This document shows, in pieces, positions 40,726 to 50,663 of a stretch of 64,000 bases of DNA. The translations under genes were made by a program, and so were the position numbers. A model generated the notes under the pieces. It searched no databases, was not told where the DNA came from, and was given only the letters and a program-made list of their open reading frames with translations. This DNA is from Flavicella sp965243265 (lineage in GTDB: Bacteria; Bacteroidota; Bacteroidia; Flavobacteriales; Flavobacteriaceae), in contig CBDEUL010000006.1 of NCBI GenBank assembly GCA_965243265.1, positions 124,001 to 188,000 of the forward strand, written 5' to 3'. Each line of letters starts with the position of its first letter. Within the stretch, counting starts at the first letter, position 1.

Positions 40726-40814
40726 CTGTCTATGTTAGTCTTGTATATATGATAAAATTGAACAGCATTAAAGAATAAATATTCTTTCTTCGTAACTAAA
40801 ACATCTCTTTCTCT

Positions 40815-42337
<1,523 letters not shown>

Positions 42338-42535
42338 TTATTTTTTTTAGTTACCGAAGTAACTTATTATTTTTCGATGCTAGCTTCTCAAATTGAATTC
42401 ATGATCTAAATCATGTAACTTATTCTTTAATTTTACGCTGTCAATTTCAATATTTTCAATGAACTTTTAAGTTGTTACAAAAACAACTCATCGTGTTTCT
42501 CATCCTTAACTAACTCGACTAGCGTGTTAGCGGCT

Positions 42536-42543
42536 GCAAATCT
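42536..42543 (-). promoter_or_regulatory. rrn promoter, proximal -7 element
   Basis: Minus-strand TAGATTTG in the context TTTTAGATTTGCAGCCGCTA, the same word as at 8019-8026. A -33 TTG is not clear. About 200 nt upstream of 16S. Confidence 0.55.
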
Positions 42544-42666
42544 AAAAGCTTTTTTCGATATAAAAAAATAAAATTTGAATTATTTTTTTAACTCCCTAAA
42601 ACTAAAAAATCCCAACTCTTTTAATGAACTCAACCAAACTAACATCCCTGTATCGTTTAGCGGGTG

Positions 42667-42696
42667 CAAATATACAACCCTTTTGTTCTCCCACAA
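42667..42696 (-). promoter_or_regulatory. rrn promoter, distal
   Basis: On the minus strand TTG (42696-42694), a 19-bp spacer and TATATTTG (42674-42667), an excellent sigma-ABfr match; followed by CACCCGCTAAA, closely similar to the CAGCCGCTAAC that follows the proximal element. Two tandem promoters are therefore likely. Confidence 0.75.
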
Positions 42697-42884
42697 CTAC
42701 TTTTCTTATTTTTTTTTGAAAAAATTTTACCCCCTCTCTTAACTAGCTTAAATAGTGTGTTTTATCTTATTGTCTTTTTTAACGTTTTTTGAATGAGCAT
42801 TGGGGACTTCTACATTTTACATGGTTCTTCTTTGTTTATCTCAAAGATCTCTTGCTGGTTTTACTCTATTAAGGGATGATTTTT

Positions 42885-43547
42885 TTAGTCTTTTGGGGGA
42901 CCAAACTCAAAGTATCGATCAAATCCCACTAAAGAAAAGTCTAGTTTACTCTCTTCTAAATCGATTAAATTATTCTGCCACGCTCTCTGTAGAATATCTT
43001 CAATCAAATAATCCTCCTGATTGTTTACTGGATCATACTCCATCTTAAGAGATAAATCAAAAAAATTAGCGGTTACATTGTACCAAAAAGCATTCCAACC
43101 ACTTCTTAAACCTTTTACCAAATCATATGTTACAACTCCTGTTTGACGATGAATCAACTTTATAAGAATACGCCCTTCTGTTCTAGTCATCTTTTTCAAT
43201 TCTTCAGAAAAAGCCTCTTCCATAGATTTATGCTCCGACTTTATTAACTTTTTCTTTTTCCGCTTAGATGATATACTATCCAACCTACCGTTTAATTCCT
43301 CTAACTTATTTGAAGCTAATTTTGCATATGGATATGCACGCAACACTTTTTTACGAAACCAATAATAATAACGTTTCTCTGTATACGACTTAAAAGTAAG
43401 CTTTGGCAACAACCAAACTTCCTCTAACTCTACCCCCAAAGTATCTACCTTATATAAAGCAAACTTACTTAAATCTAAAGAATCTTTATTTTGAGCATTC
43501 CCCACAAGAACACTGAAACAAAAAAACAAAAACAATATATTTTTCAT
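42885..43547 (-). CDS. DUF4294 domain-containing protein
   Basis: 220 residues from the ATG at 43547 (MKNILFLFFCFSVLVGNAQN, a signal peptide). The domain core is YYYWFRKKVLRAYPYAKLASNKLEELN (about 60-86) and EGRILIKLIHRQTGVVTYDLVKGLRSGWNAFWYN (about 125-158), as in the Bacteroidota-specific DUF4294 family; the C-terminus is acidic. A basic coiled segment (SISSKRKKKKLIKSEHK) lies between. Predicted periplasmic or surface protein of unknown function. Confidence 0.83.
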   Translation of the reverse strand: MKNILFLFFCFSVLVGNAQNKDSLDLSKFALYKVDTLGVELEEVWLLPKLTFKSYTEKRYYYWFRKKVLRAYPYAKLASNKLEELNGRLDSISSKRKKKKLIKSEHKSMEEAFSEELKKMTRTEGRILIKLIHRQTGVVTYDLVKGLRSGWNAFWYNVTANFFDLSLKMEYDPVNNQEDYLIEDILQRAWQNNLIDLEESKLDFSLVGFDRYFEFGPPKD

Positions 43548-43667
43548 CAAAAACCACAATTTTTACCTCTTCAACAAAAATAAACACATTAAGATTAACA
43601 TCTATATCTTTACTAATAAAAACAATTCTGTATTTTTGGAGTAATTAACACCTATTATATATACAAA

Positions 43668-44759
43668 ATGAGTAAGAACTCTATACTTAATAAAAAATCA
43701 ATCGATTTTCTTGAAAAATATTTAAACAACGCTTCTCCTACTGGGTATGAAAGTGAAGGTCAAAAAATTTGGATGGACTACCTAAAACCTTATGTAGATA
43801 CATTTATTACCGATACTTATGGTACTGCTGTTGGAGTCATAAATCCTGATGCTGAATTTAAAGTAGTAATTGAAGGTCATGCTGATGAAATTTCATGGTA
43901 TGTAAACTACATTACTCCCGAAGGACTTATTTATGTAATTAGAAATGGTGGTAGTGATCATATCATTGCTCCTTCTAAAAGAGTTAACATTCATACTAAA
44001 AAAGGAATTATAAAAGGAATCTTTGGCTGGCCTGCTATCCACACAAGGTTAAAAGGAAAACAAGAAGACACTCCTAAATTAGAAAATATTTTTATTGATG
44101 TAGGATGCAAAACCAAAGAAGAAGTTGAGGCTTTAGGTGTTCACGTGGGATGTGTAATTACGTACCCTGATGAATTCATGATTTTAAATGAAAATAATTT
44201 TGTTTGCAGAGCTTTAGATAATAGAATGGGTGGTTTTATGATTGCTGAAGTTGCCCGTCTTCTAAAAGAGAACAACAAAAAACTTCCCTTTGGTTTATAC
44301 ATCACAAACTCTGTTCAAGAGGAAATAGGTTTACGTGGAGCTGAAATGATTACACAAACTATAAAACCTAATGTTGCAATTATTACGGATGTATGCCATG
44401 ACACTACAACTCCAATGATTGACAAAAAAACAGAAGGAGAAACAAAAAGTGGAGATGGACCTGTTATTTCTTATGCTCCAGCAATCCAACATAATTTACG
44501 TGAGCTAATTATTGAAGCCGCAGAAGAAAACAAAATCCCTTTCCAAAGACTTGCTTCTTCTAGAGCAACAGGAACAGATACAGATGCTTTTGCTTATAGC
44601 AACGGAGGTGTTCCTTCTGCCCTAATCTCTTTAGCCTTAAGATACATGCACACCACCGTTGAAATGGTTAACAAAGATGATGTTGAAAATGTAATTAAAC
44701 TTATCTACGAAAGTCTTCTTAAGATTGAAAATGGAGAAACTTTTAGCTACTTCAAATAA
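43668..44759 (+). CDS. M42 family metallopeptidase (glutamyl-aminopeptidase/endoglucanase-like)
   Basis: 363 residues. Probable two-metal site residues: His in IEGHADEIS, Asp in CRALDNRMGG, Glu-Glu in SVQEEIGLRGAEM, Asp in ITDVCHDTTT and His in RYMHTTVEM. M42 enzymes are cytosolic aminopeptidases that often assemble into tetrahedral 12-mers. TATTTTTG (43631-43638) is a likely -7 element 29 bp before the ATG. It ends at a strong terminator, so it is monocistronic. Confidence 0.92.
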   Translation: MSKNSILNKKSIDFLEKYLNNASPTGYESEGQKIWMDYLKPYVDTFITDTYGTAVGVINPDAEFKVVIEGHADEISWYVNYITPEGLIYVIRNGGSDHIIAPSKRVNIHTKKGIIKGIFGWPAIHTRLKGKQEDTPKLENIFIDVGCKTKEEVEALGVHVGCVITYPDEFMILNENNFVCRALDNRMGGFMIAEVARLLKENNKKLPFGLYITNSVQEEIGLRGAEMITQTIKPNVAIITDVCHDTTTPMIDKKTEGETKSGDGPVISYAPAIQHNLRELIIEAAEENKIPFQRLASSRATGTDTDAFAYSNGGVPSALISLALRYMHTTVEMVNKDDVENVIKLIYESLLKIENGETFSYFK

Positions 44760-44766
44760 AAACACT

Positions 44767-44800
44767 AAAAAGGCTTTAGATCAACATCTAAAGCCTTTTT
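44767..44800 (+). terminator. terminator after the M42 gene
   Basis: Arms AAAAAGGCTTTAGAT (44767-44781) and ATCTAAAGCCTTTTT (44786-44800), loop CAAC, followed by T residues; 7 nt after the stop codon. Confidence 0.92.
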
Positions 44801-44828
44801 TCAATTTTATACCTAACTTACAGTTATC

Positions 44829-45377
44829 ATGGACGAATATATAGAACTTCTTAATGACTCTGGAAAACCAACAGGTAAACGTTGTTTAAAATCTATTGCT
44901 CATAAAAATGGTTTTTTCCACGCTAGTGTACACATTTGGTTCTACACAGAAGACAACAAAATACTTATCCAAAAAAGAAAACACACCAAAGAAACTTTCC
45001 CTAACCTATGGGATGTTTCAGTTGCAGGACATATTGCATTTGGCGAACTTCCCATAATAGCAGCTCTAAGAGAAATTAAAGAAGAAATAGGTGTTACTAC
45101 AGAAAAGAACCATCTAAACTACATTGGTCAAAGCATCCACAAAAACACCCATTCCAAAGATTTAATTGACCATGAACTACACCATATATATATAAGTACA
45201 CTTAACACATCTTTTGAAACCTTACAAATACAAGAAGATGAAGTGGCTGAAATACAATTAATTTCTATAGACGACTTTAAAGACAATTTATTGAATACTC
45301 CTGAAAAATTTGTTCCACACGGAGCCCCTTATTACGAAAGAGTTATAGAACAAATAAACCAAGAACGACACAAATAA
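44829..45377 (+). CDS. NUDIX hydrolase
   Basis: 182 residues with a complete Nudix box GHIAFGELPIIAALREIKEEIGV-type sequence (G at about 65 to V at about 87) matching GX5EX7REUXEEXGU. The opening MDEYIELLNDSGKPTGKR resembles the Idi/YfcD group, which act on isopentenyl diphosphate or related diphosphates; active-site cysteines of true type I Idi are not evident, so a general NUDIX pyrophosphatase is more likely. It is followed after 10 nt by the DUF294 gene. Confidence 0.87.
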   Translation: MDEYIELLNDSGKPTGKRCLKSIAHKNGFFHASVHIWFYTEDNKILIQKRKHTKETFPNLWDVSVAGHIAFGELPIIAALREIKEEIGVTTEKNHLNYIGQSIHKNTHSKDLIDHELHHIYISTLNTSFETLQIQEDEVAEIQLISIDDFKDNLLNTPEKFVPHGAPYYERVIEQINQERHK

Positions 45378-45387
45378 TTTATGCTAC

Positions 45388-47304
45388 ATGAAAAATACAA
45401 TTGCAGAAAGAATTCAAGATTTCTTAAAAAAATACCCTCCTTTTAACCTCTTAAACAAAAAGGACTTATTTTCTATTTGCAAACAAGTAGAAGTCATTTA
45501 TTTAGAAAAAGGAAAATTTGTTTTTAAACAAACAGAAACAACTCATAATATGTTTTATATCACCAATAAAGGTGCTATAAAACTAACTCAAATTGACGAT
45601 AATAATAAAATTGATATTATTGATATTTGTGATGAAGGAGATATTTTTGGCTTAAGATCACTTATCTTAAAGGAACATTACTTTATGAATGCCGAAGCCA
45701 ATGAAGAATCTATTATCTACGGAATCCCTTCAGAGATTTTCAAACCTTTTACCGAAAAAAACAAGAACATCAAAAACTATTTAATTACTAGTTTTGCCTC
45801 TAACGTAAAAGACCCTTCTATTGTTGAAGAAAAAGGAAATACCTCATCTTACATAAAAAAAGAAAACAACAACGACCTATTCAACTTACAAAAAGTTGAA
45901 TACACAAAAAAACCTATTCACTGCAAAGAAAAAGCTACAATCAAAGAAATTGCATTATCTATGCGAGCTTGTGAAATTAGCGCTATGGTAGTTGTAAAAG
46001 AAAAAAAACCGGTAGGGATTATCACAGATAAAATTCTGCGCAATAAAATTGTTACCGGAGATTTTAACCTTGACTGCGAAGCTTTTAAAATAATGAAAAG
46101 CCCTGTAGTTACATCTACCAAAGACATTACCATTCCTGAGGCGCATATAGCCATGTTAAAAAACAATGTAAGCCACATTTGTATTACAAAAGACGGAACC
46201 CCTGATTCTAAACTAACAGGAATTCTCTCCCTACATGATGTTATTGTTTCTTTAGGAAACAACCCCTCGGTACTTATCAAAGAAGTAAAAAGAGCACAGT
46301 CTTCTAAAAAACTAAGAACCATTCGAAAAAAAGTTGATTTATTATTAAAACAATACTTAGAACAAGAGCTGCCTTTTTCTCATATTTTAAATATTATTTC
46401 AGAAATCAACACTGCAATCATATACAGAAGTATCAATCTATGCTTAAAGAAAATGGAAACCCCTCCTCCCGTTAAATTTGCTTGGATATCTTTAGGAAGC
46501 CAAGGTAGAGGAGAACAATTGTTACTTTCTGACCAAGACAATGCTTTAATTTTTGAAGATGTAGCTGAAGAAAAATTTCAAGAAACCCAAGAATACTTCT
46601 TAACTCTCTCTAATAAAATTGTAAAATACCTAAACACTATTGGTTATGAATACTGCCCTGCCGATATGATGGCAAGCAACCCTAAATGGTGCACCTCTTT
46701 AAATCAATGGAAACTACAATTCAATGACTGGGTATTGAACCCTGACGATTCAGGAATATTACTTTCTTCTATCTTTTTTGACTATGAATACATTTATGGA
46801 GCAAAAGAACTTACCGAAGAGCTTACCGAAGAACTTTTTAAAACCATCAATATAAACAAACGCTTCCTATCATTGCTCAGTAAAGAAATTATCCAAAAAC
46901 CCTCTCCAATCGGATTTTTTAGACAATTCCTAGTAGAACACAATGGTGAACAAAAAGATTTTTTTAATATTAAAATACGTGCGCTTATTCCTCTAATGGA
47001 TGCTGCTAGAGTATTAACCCTTTATCACAATACCAAAAACACAAACAACACCTTAGCTCGTTTTAGAAAACTTTCTGAACTAGAGCCTCAGAATGAAGAT
47101 CTTTATAAGTCTTGCGAAAGAGCCTTTAGAACCTTGCTTAAATTCAAAACAGAACAAGGCATACTACACAACAATACGGGTAAACTAATTCAATTAGAAA
47201 GCTTAAGCAAAGCAGAAAAACTAAAACTTAAAAGAGCATTTAAACCCATTAAAGAAATACATGAATTACTTATTGTTAGATTTAATTTAGCGCAAATGTT
47301 ATAA
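45388..47304 (+). CDS. cNMP-binding/CBS/DUF294 nucleotidyltransferase-like protein
   Basis: 638 residues with four parts: a cyclic-nucleotide-binding-type beta-roll (about 10-140), a pair of CBS domains (about 170-300), the DUF294 nucleotidyltransferase-like domain with LGSQGRGEQLLLSDQDNALIF (about 368-388) and a C-terminal helical DUF294-C domain (about 480-638). The architecture resembles GlnD-type regulators. In other phyla this protein and the exonuclease that follows sit beside acetate-uptake and acs genes, and acs lies convergent just downstream here. A regulatory role in acetate metabolism is therefore a reasonable inference, not proven. Confidence 0.88.
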   Translation: MKNTIAERIQDFLKKYPPFNLLNKKDLFSICKQVEVIYLEKGKFVFKQTETTHNMFYITNKGAIKLTQIDDNNKIDIIDICDEGDIFGLRSLILKEHYFMNAEANEESIIYGIPSEIFKPFTEKNKNIKNYLITSFASNVKDPSIVEEKGNTSSYIKKENNNDLFNLQKVEYTKKPIHCKEKATIKEIALSMRACEISAMVVVKEKKPVGIITDKILRNKIVTGDFNLDCEAFKIMKSPVVTSTKDITIPEAHIAMLKNNVSHICITKDGTPDSKLTGILSLHDVIVSLGNNPSVLIKEVKRAQSSKKLRTIRKKVDLLLKQYLEQELPFSHILNIISEINTAIIYRSINLCLKKMETPPPVKFAWISLGSQGRGEQLLLSDQDNALIFEDVAEEKFQETQEYFLTLSNKIVKYLNTIGYEYCPADMMASNPKWCTSLNQWKLQFNDWVLNPDDSGILLSSIFFDYEYIYGAKELTEELTEELFKTININKRFLSLLSKEIIQKPSPIGFFRQFLVEHNGEQKDFFNIKIRALIPLMDAARVLTLYHNTKNTNNTLARFRKLSELEPQNEDLYKSCERAFRTLLKFKTEQGILHNNTGKLIQLESLSKAEKLKLKRAFKPIKEIHELLIVRFNLAQML

Positions 47305-47315
47305 CTTAAAGCTTC

Positions 47316-47990
47316 ATGAAGAATATACTCAAATACTTAACCTTTAAAAAGCGTCCAGAATATTGGCTCTCTTACTGCAACCTTTTTAAGAAAAAAGAAA
47401 GAAAAGTTATTAAAGACACACGCTTTGTTGTTTTTGATACTGAAACTACAGGTTTTAATTTTAAAAATGACAGAATGCTATGTATTGGAGCTATTGCTGT
47501 TGTGAATAACAAAATATTAGTAAACGACAGTCTTGAAATATACCTAGAACAAGATGTTTTTAACCCAGAAACGGTAAGTATACACGGTATTCTTAAAAAT
47601 GAAAAAGTAACCAAATTTTCTGAAGAAGAAGCTTTGAAGATTTTCCTTAATTATATTGGAGACAGTATCTTGGTTGCCCACCATGCTGGATTTGATATTA
47701 AAATGATAAACGCTGCTCTTAAAAGACACCATTTAAAAAAGCTAAAAAATAAAGTTCTAGATACAGGAGTTTTATTCAAAAGATCTAAACACTTTGTAAA
47801 TATCATTGACCCCAATAAAAACTACAGTTTAGACGAAATATGCCACGAGCTAAAAATATCAGCAAAAGACAGACACACTGCTGCTGGTGATGCTTTTATA
47901 ACCGCCATTGCTTTTTTAAAAATCTACACAAAACTAAGCAAAGGAGGCACTATGGAATACAATGACCTCTTTAGAACCCCCATAGCTTAA
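47316..47990 (+). CDS. 3'-5' exonuclease, DnaQ/DEDDh family
   Basis: 224 residues. Exo I FDTETTGFNFKNDRM (Asp-Glu, about 39-41), Exo II AHHAGFDIKMINAALKR (Asp near 128) and Exo III DRHTAAGDAF (His and Asp, near 186-191) are intact, so a DEDDh nuclease of the Pol III epsilon or PolC type. It begins 11 nt after the DUF294 gene, a pairing seen in other phyla. It lacks a polymerase clamp-binding motif that I can recognise. Confidence 0.9.
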   Translation: MKNILKYLTFKKRPEYWLSYCNLFKKKERKVIKDTRFVVFDTETTGFNFKNDRMLCIGAIAVVNNKILVNDSLEIYLEQDVFNPETVSIHGILKNEKVTKFSEEEALKIFLNYIGDSILVAHHAGFDIKMINAALKRHHLKKLKNKVLDTGVLFKRSKHFVNIIDPNKNYSLDEICHELKISAKDRHTAAGDAFITAIAFLKIYTKLSKGGTMEYNDLFRTPIA

Positions 47991-47993
47991 AAC

Positions 47994-48030
47994 AAAAAAA
48001 GCTCTTTGATTTTTACCAAAGAGCTTTTTT
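47994..48030. terminator. bidirectional terminator between the exonuclease gene and acs
   Basis: GCTCTTTG (48001-48008) pairs with CAAAGAGC (48017-48024), flanked by A7 and T6 runs that extend the stem; between convergent genes. Confidence 0.88.
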
Positions 48031-48048
48031 ATTACAATTTAAAATTAA

Positions 48049-49953
48049 TTAGACCAAAGCGTCTTTCATAATCTCTTCTACAATTTCAGGGTTCAACAAC
48101 GTTGAAGTATCTCCCATATTAGAAGTGTCATTACTTGCTATTTTTCTCAAAATACGTCTCATAATTTTTCCTGATCTTGTTTTTGGCAACCCTCTTACAA
48201 ACTGAATTTTATCCAATTTAGCAATGGCACCAATAGTACTTGAAATCAATTGATTTACTTCTTTTCTAAGTTGATCATCTGGAATATCTACACCATCATA
48301 CTTAGTTACATAAGCATACAATGCATTTCCTTTTACATCATGAGGGAAACCTACCACAGCGCACTCTGCAATAGCCTCATGCTCATCAACTGCATTTTCA
48401 ATTGGAGCTGTTCCTAAATTATGTCCTGACACAATTACAACATCATCTACCCTACCTGTAATCCTATAGTTCCCCATAGCATCACGGTAAGCACCATCTC
48501 CTGTAAAATACATATTCTCGTAAGCCGCAAAATAAGTGTCTTTATATCTTTGATGATCTCCATAAACAGTTCTCGCAATAGATGGCCAAGGAGCTTTCAT
48601 AGCTAACCTTCCTTCCGCTGGAGATCCTGTAATTTCTTTTCCATTTTCATCAATTAAAACTGGCTGTACTCCCGGTAAAGGCATTGTTGCAAATGTTGGT
48701 CTTAATGGAGTTACACCTGCTAAAGGAGAAATCATAATTGCTCCTGTTTCTGTTTGCCACCACGTATCTACGATAGGGCATGTTCCTTTTCCAATATTAT
48801 CATTATACCAGTGCCATGCTTCTTCATTTATAGGCTCTCCTACAGATCCTAGTACTTTTAAACTTGACAAGTCATACTTTTCTACCAAACTTAAAGGATG
48901 CTTTGCCAATGCTCTAATCGCTGTAGGTGCGGTATAGAAATGTGTTACTTTTAATTTCTCTATAATTTCCCAGAAACGTCCATAATCTGGGTACGAAGGT
49001 ACTCCTTCAAACATAACTGTTGTTGCCCCTGCTAACAAAGGTCCGTATACAATATAAGAGTGTCCTGTAATCCAACCAATATCAGCAGTACACCAGTAAA
49101 CATCATCCTTTTCATATTGGAATACATTCGCAAACGAATAGTTAGTTCCAACCATATATCCTCCTGTTGTATGAACCATTCCTTTTGGTTTTCCTGTTGA
49201 TCCAGATGTATACAATATAAACAGAGTATCTTCTGCATCCATTTCTTCAGCCTCACATTCAAAGTTTTCTACTTTTTGCAACTCGTCAAACCAAAACTTA
49301 TCTCTCCCCTCCTTCATACTTGTTGGCTCAACTGTTCGTCTGTAAACAATCACATTTTCAATAGACGGTGTATCTTCTAAAGCCTCATCACAAACTGCTT
49401 TTAAGTTAATAGGTTTTGTTCCTCTATAAACTTCATTCGCTGTAATCAACAATTTACACTGTGAATCATTAATTCTACTAGACAATGCTGTTGAAGAAAA
49501 CCCTGCAAATACAATAGAATGAATTGCTCCAATTCTAGCACAAGCCAACATTGCAACCGTTAATTCTGGAATCATTGGCATATACAAACAAACTCTATCC
49601 CCTTTTTTAATCCCGTTATTCTTTAAAACATTCGCAAAACGAGAAACTTTTACATACAATTGTCTATATGTAATGTATCTTGACTCTTCATCAGGATTAT
49701 TAGGTTCCCAAATGATAGCTGTTTTATTCCCGATCGTATCTAAGTGCCTGTCTAAACAGTTTTCAGTAATGTTCAATTTACCTCCTTCAAACCATTTGAT
49801 TTCAGGTTTTGATAAATCATAATCCAAAACTTTATCCCATTTCTTTCTCCAAGAAAAATTTTCAGCGATAGCTCCCCAAAATTTTTCTGGATTCTCAACA
49901 CTTTCTATATAATCCTCCTTATACTTCTTATACGAGTGAATTTTTTCTACCAT
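48049..49953 (-). CDS. acs: Acetyl-CoA synthetase (acetate-CoA ligase)
   Basis: AMP-forming enzyme that activates acetate. 634 residues, slightly shorter than E. coli Acs. Motifs: YTSGSTGKPKGMVHT (ATP-binding P-loop, about 252-266), WWQTETGAIMISPL, YFTGDGAYRDAMGNYRITGRVDD and the catalytic lysine segment PKTRSGKIMRRILRKI, the site of regulatory acetylation in known Acs. The upstream region at 49980-49996 has a small inverted repeat that could be an operator. Confidence 0.96.
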   Translation of the reverse strand: MVEKIHSYKKYKEDYIESVENPEKFWGAIAENFSWRKKWDKVLDYDLSKPEIKWFEGGKLNITENCLDRHLDTIGNKTAIIWEPNNPDEESRYITYRQLYVKVSRFANVLKNNGIKKGDRVCLYMPMIPELTVAMLACARIGAIHSIVFAGFSSTALSSRINDSQCKLLITANEVYRGTKPINLKAVCDEALEDTPSIENVIVYRRTVEPTSMKEGRDKFWFDELQKVENFECEAEEMDAEDTLFILYTSGSTGKPKGMVHTTGGYMVGTNYSFANVFQYEKDDVYWCTADIGWITGHSYIVYGPLLAGATTVMFEGVPSYPDYGRFWEIIEKLKVTHFYTAPTAIRALAKHPLSLVEKYDLSSLKVLGSVGEPINEEAWHWYNDNIGKGTCPIVDTWWQTETGAIMISPLAGVTPLRPTFATMPLPGVQPVLIDENGKEITGSPAEGRLAMKAPWPSIARTVYGDHQRYKDTYFAAYENMYFTGDGAYRDAMGNYRITGRVDDVVIVSGHNLGTAPIENAVDEHEAIAECAVVGFPHDVKGNALYAYVTKYDGVDIPDDQLRKEVNQLISSTIGAIAKLDKIQFVRGLPKTRSGKIMRRILRKIASNDTSNMGDTSTLLNPEIVEEIMKDALV

Positions 49954-50581
49954 TTTACTTTTTAATTTATTAATATTCTAGAGTAACACGTACTCTTGAA
50001 AAACTTTAATTTTTAATATTTACCCCATATGATTAATGGGAATTCTTTTTACCAGCTCAGTGAAATTATCATTTTACAATAAGTAAAACACTCATTATAA
50101 GCTAAAAACCCTAAAAAAACGACTATAAAATCGCCTCATTTTTTTTAAAAGCCTGGCTAATATAGGAAACAATTTTCATAAAAACAGAGATTCCTTAAAA
50201 AGGAAATTAAACAAAAAAACTAAAAACATTACTTTTAAAAATAACAAAACCTTCTACACCCCTTATAAATCATAGACTTTTACCTTATACTGAGATAAAA
50301 AAATACTGAAAAAAAATACGTATAAACATCTTTCACTATCTGAAAACAGCTTATATAAAAGACTAAAAAATCTTTTATACTAAAGTAAAGTTCTTAATAG
50401 ATTATCTATCTAATTAAAGCTCACTCAATCTAAAAACCTCATTTTTATTAAATCCTCATAAAACCTCTTGTTAATTTAAACATTACACAATTAAACATAT
50501 AAAAACTGGTAAAGCCCTATGATATACCTAAAAAAAATACGTACAACCAAACCACAACACCGAATAAATACTTATTTTTTT
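49954..50581. other. AT-rich divergent intergenic region (no gene)
   Basis: Region between the divergent acs and porin-type genes, with no credible reading frame. It holds the inverted repeat at 49980-49996 and two isolated TACGTA palindromes (50317-50322 and 50538-50543), apart from the denser cluster next to the porin promoter. A reading frame from 50519 overlaps the promoter and porin start and is not a gene. Confidence 0.6.
49980..49996. repeat. small inverted repeat upstream of acs
   Basis: AGAGTA (49980-49985), 5-nt spacer, TACTCT (49991-49996), 27 bp upstream of the acs start codon. Candidate operator or leader hairpin. Confidence 0.45.
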
Positions 50582-50615
50582 TACGTAAAAATTTGTTTTT
50601 ACGTAAAACTACGTA
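50582..50615. promoter_or_regulatory. candidate operator: three TACGTA palindromes at the nitrogen-cluster promoter
   Basis: TACGTA occurs at 50582-50587, 50600-50604 (as TTTTTACGTAAAA, the palindromic core extended by A/T) and 50610-50615, with centres 18 and 10 bp apart. The second and third lie in the spacer and edge of the promoter, where a bound protein would block or help polymerase. Two further TACGTA sites lie upstream. The binding factor is unknown. Confidence 0.55.
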
Positions 50616-50621
50616 TATTTG
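50592..50621 (+). promoter_or_regulatory. promoter of the porin-PII-amt operon
   Basis: TTTG (50592-50595), an 18-bp spacer and TATATTTG (50614-50621) fit the Bacteroidota consensus. The start of transcription would be about 50628, giving a leader of about 35 nt to the ATG at 50664. Confidence 0.75.
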
Positions 50622-50663
50622 CATCAGAAATAATCAAATCAATTAAATTTAAATTATTCTATC

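Larger units (their letters stand above)
42338..42884 (-). other. rRNA operon leader and promoter region (no gene)
   Basis: A 547-nt stretch between 16S and the DUF4294 gene, strongly AT-rich. It contains two TAnnTTTG elements in similar surroundings (annotated separately), the transcribed leader with sequences near 42380-42500 that may pair with the 16S 3' flank for RNase III processing, and no credible reading frame. Confidence 0.7.

Noticed and set aside
42800..43048. 82-codon plus-strand frame
   Set aside because: Largely antisense to the DUF4294 gene, with no recognisable domain.
44140..44155. CACGTG in the M42 gene as a possible parS
   Set aside because: The flanks (GTGTTCACGTGGGATG) do not make the required symmetric GTT-n-CACGTG-n-AAC palindrome.
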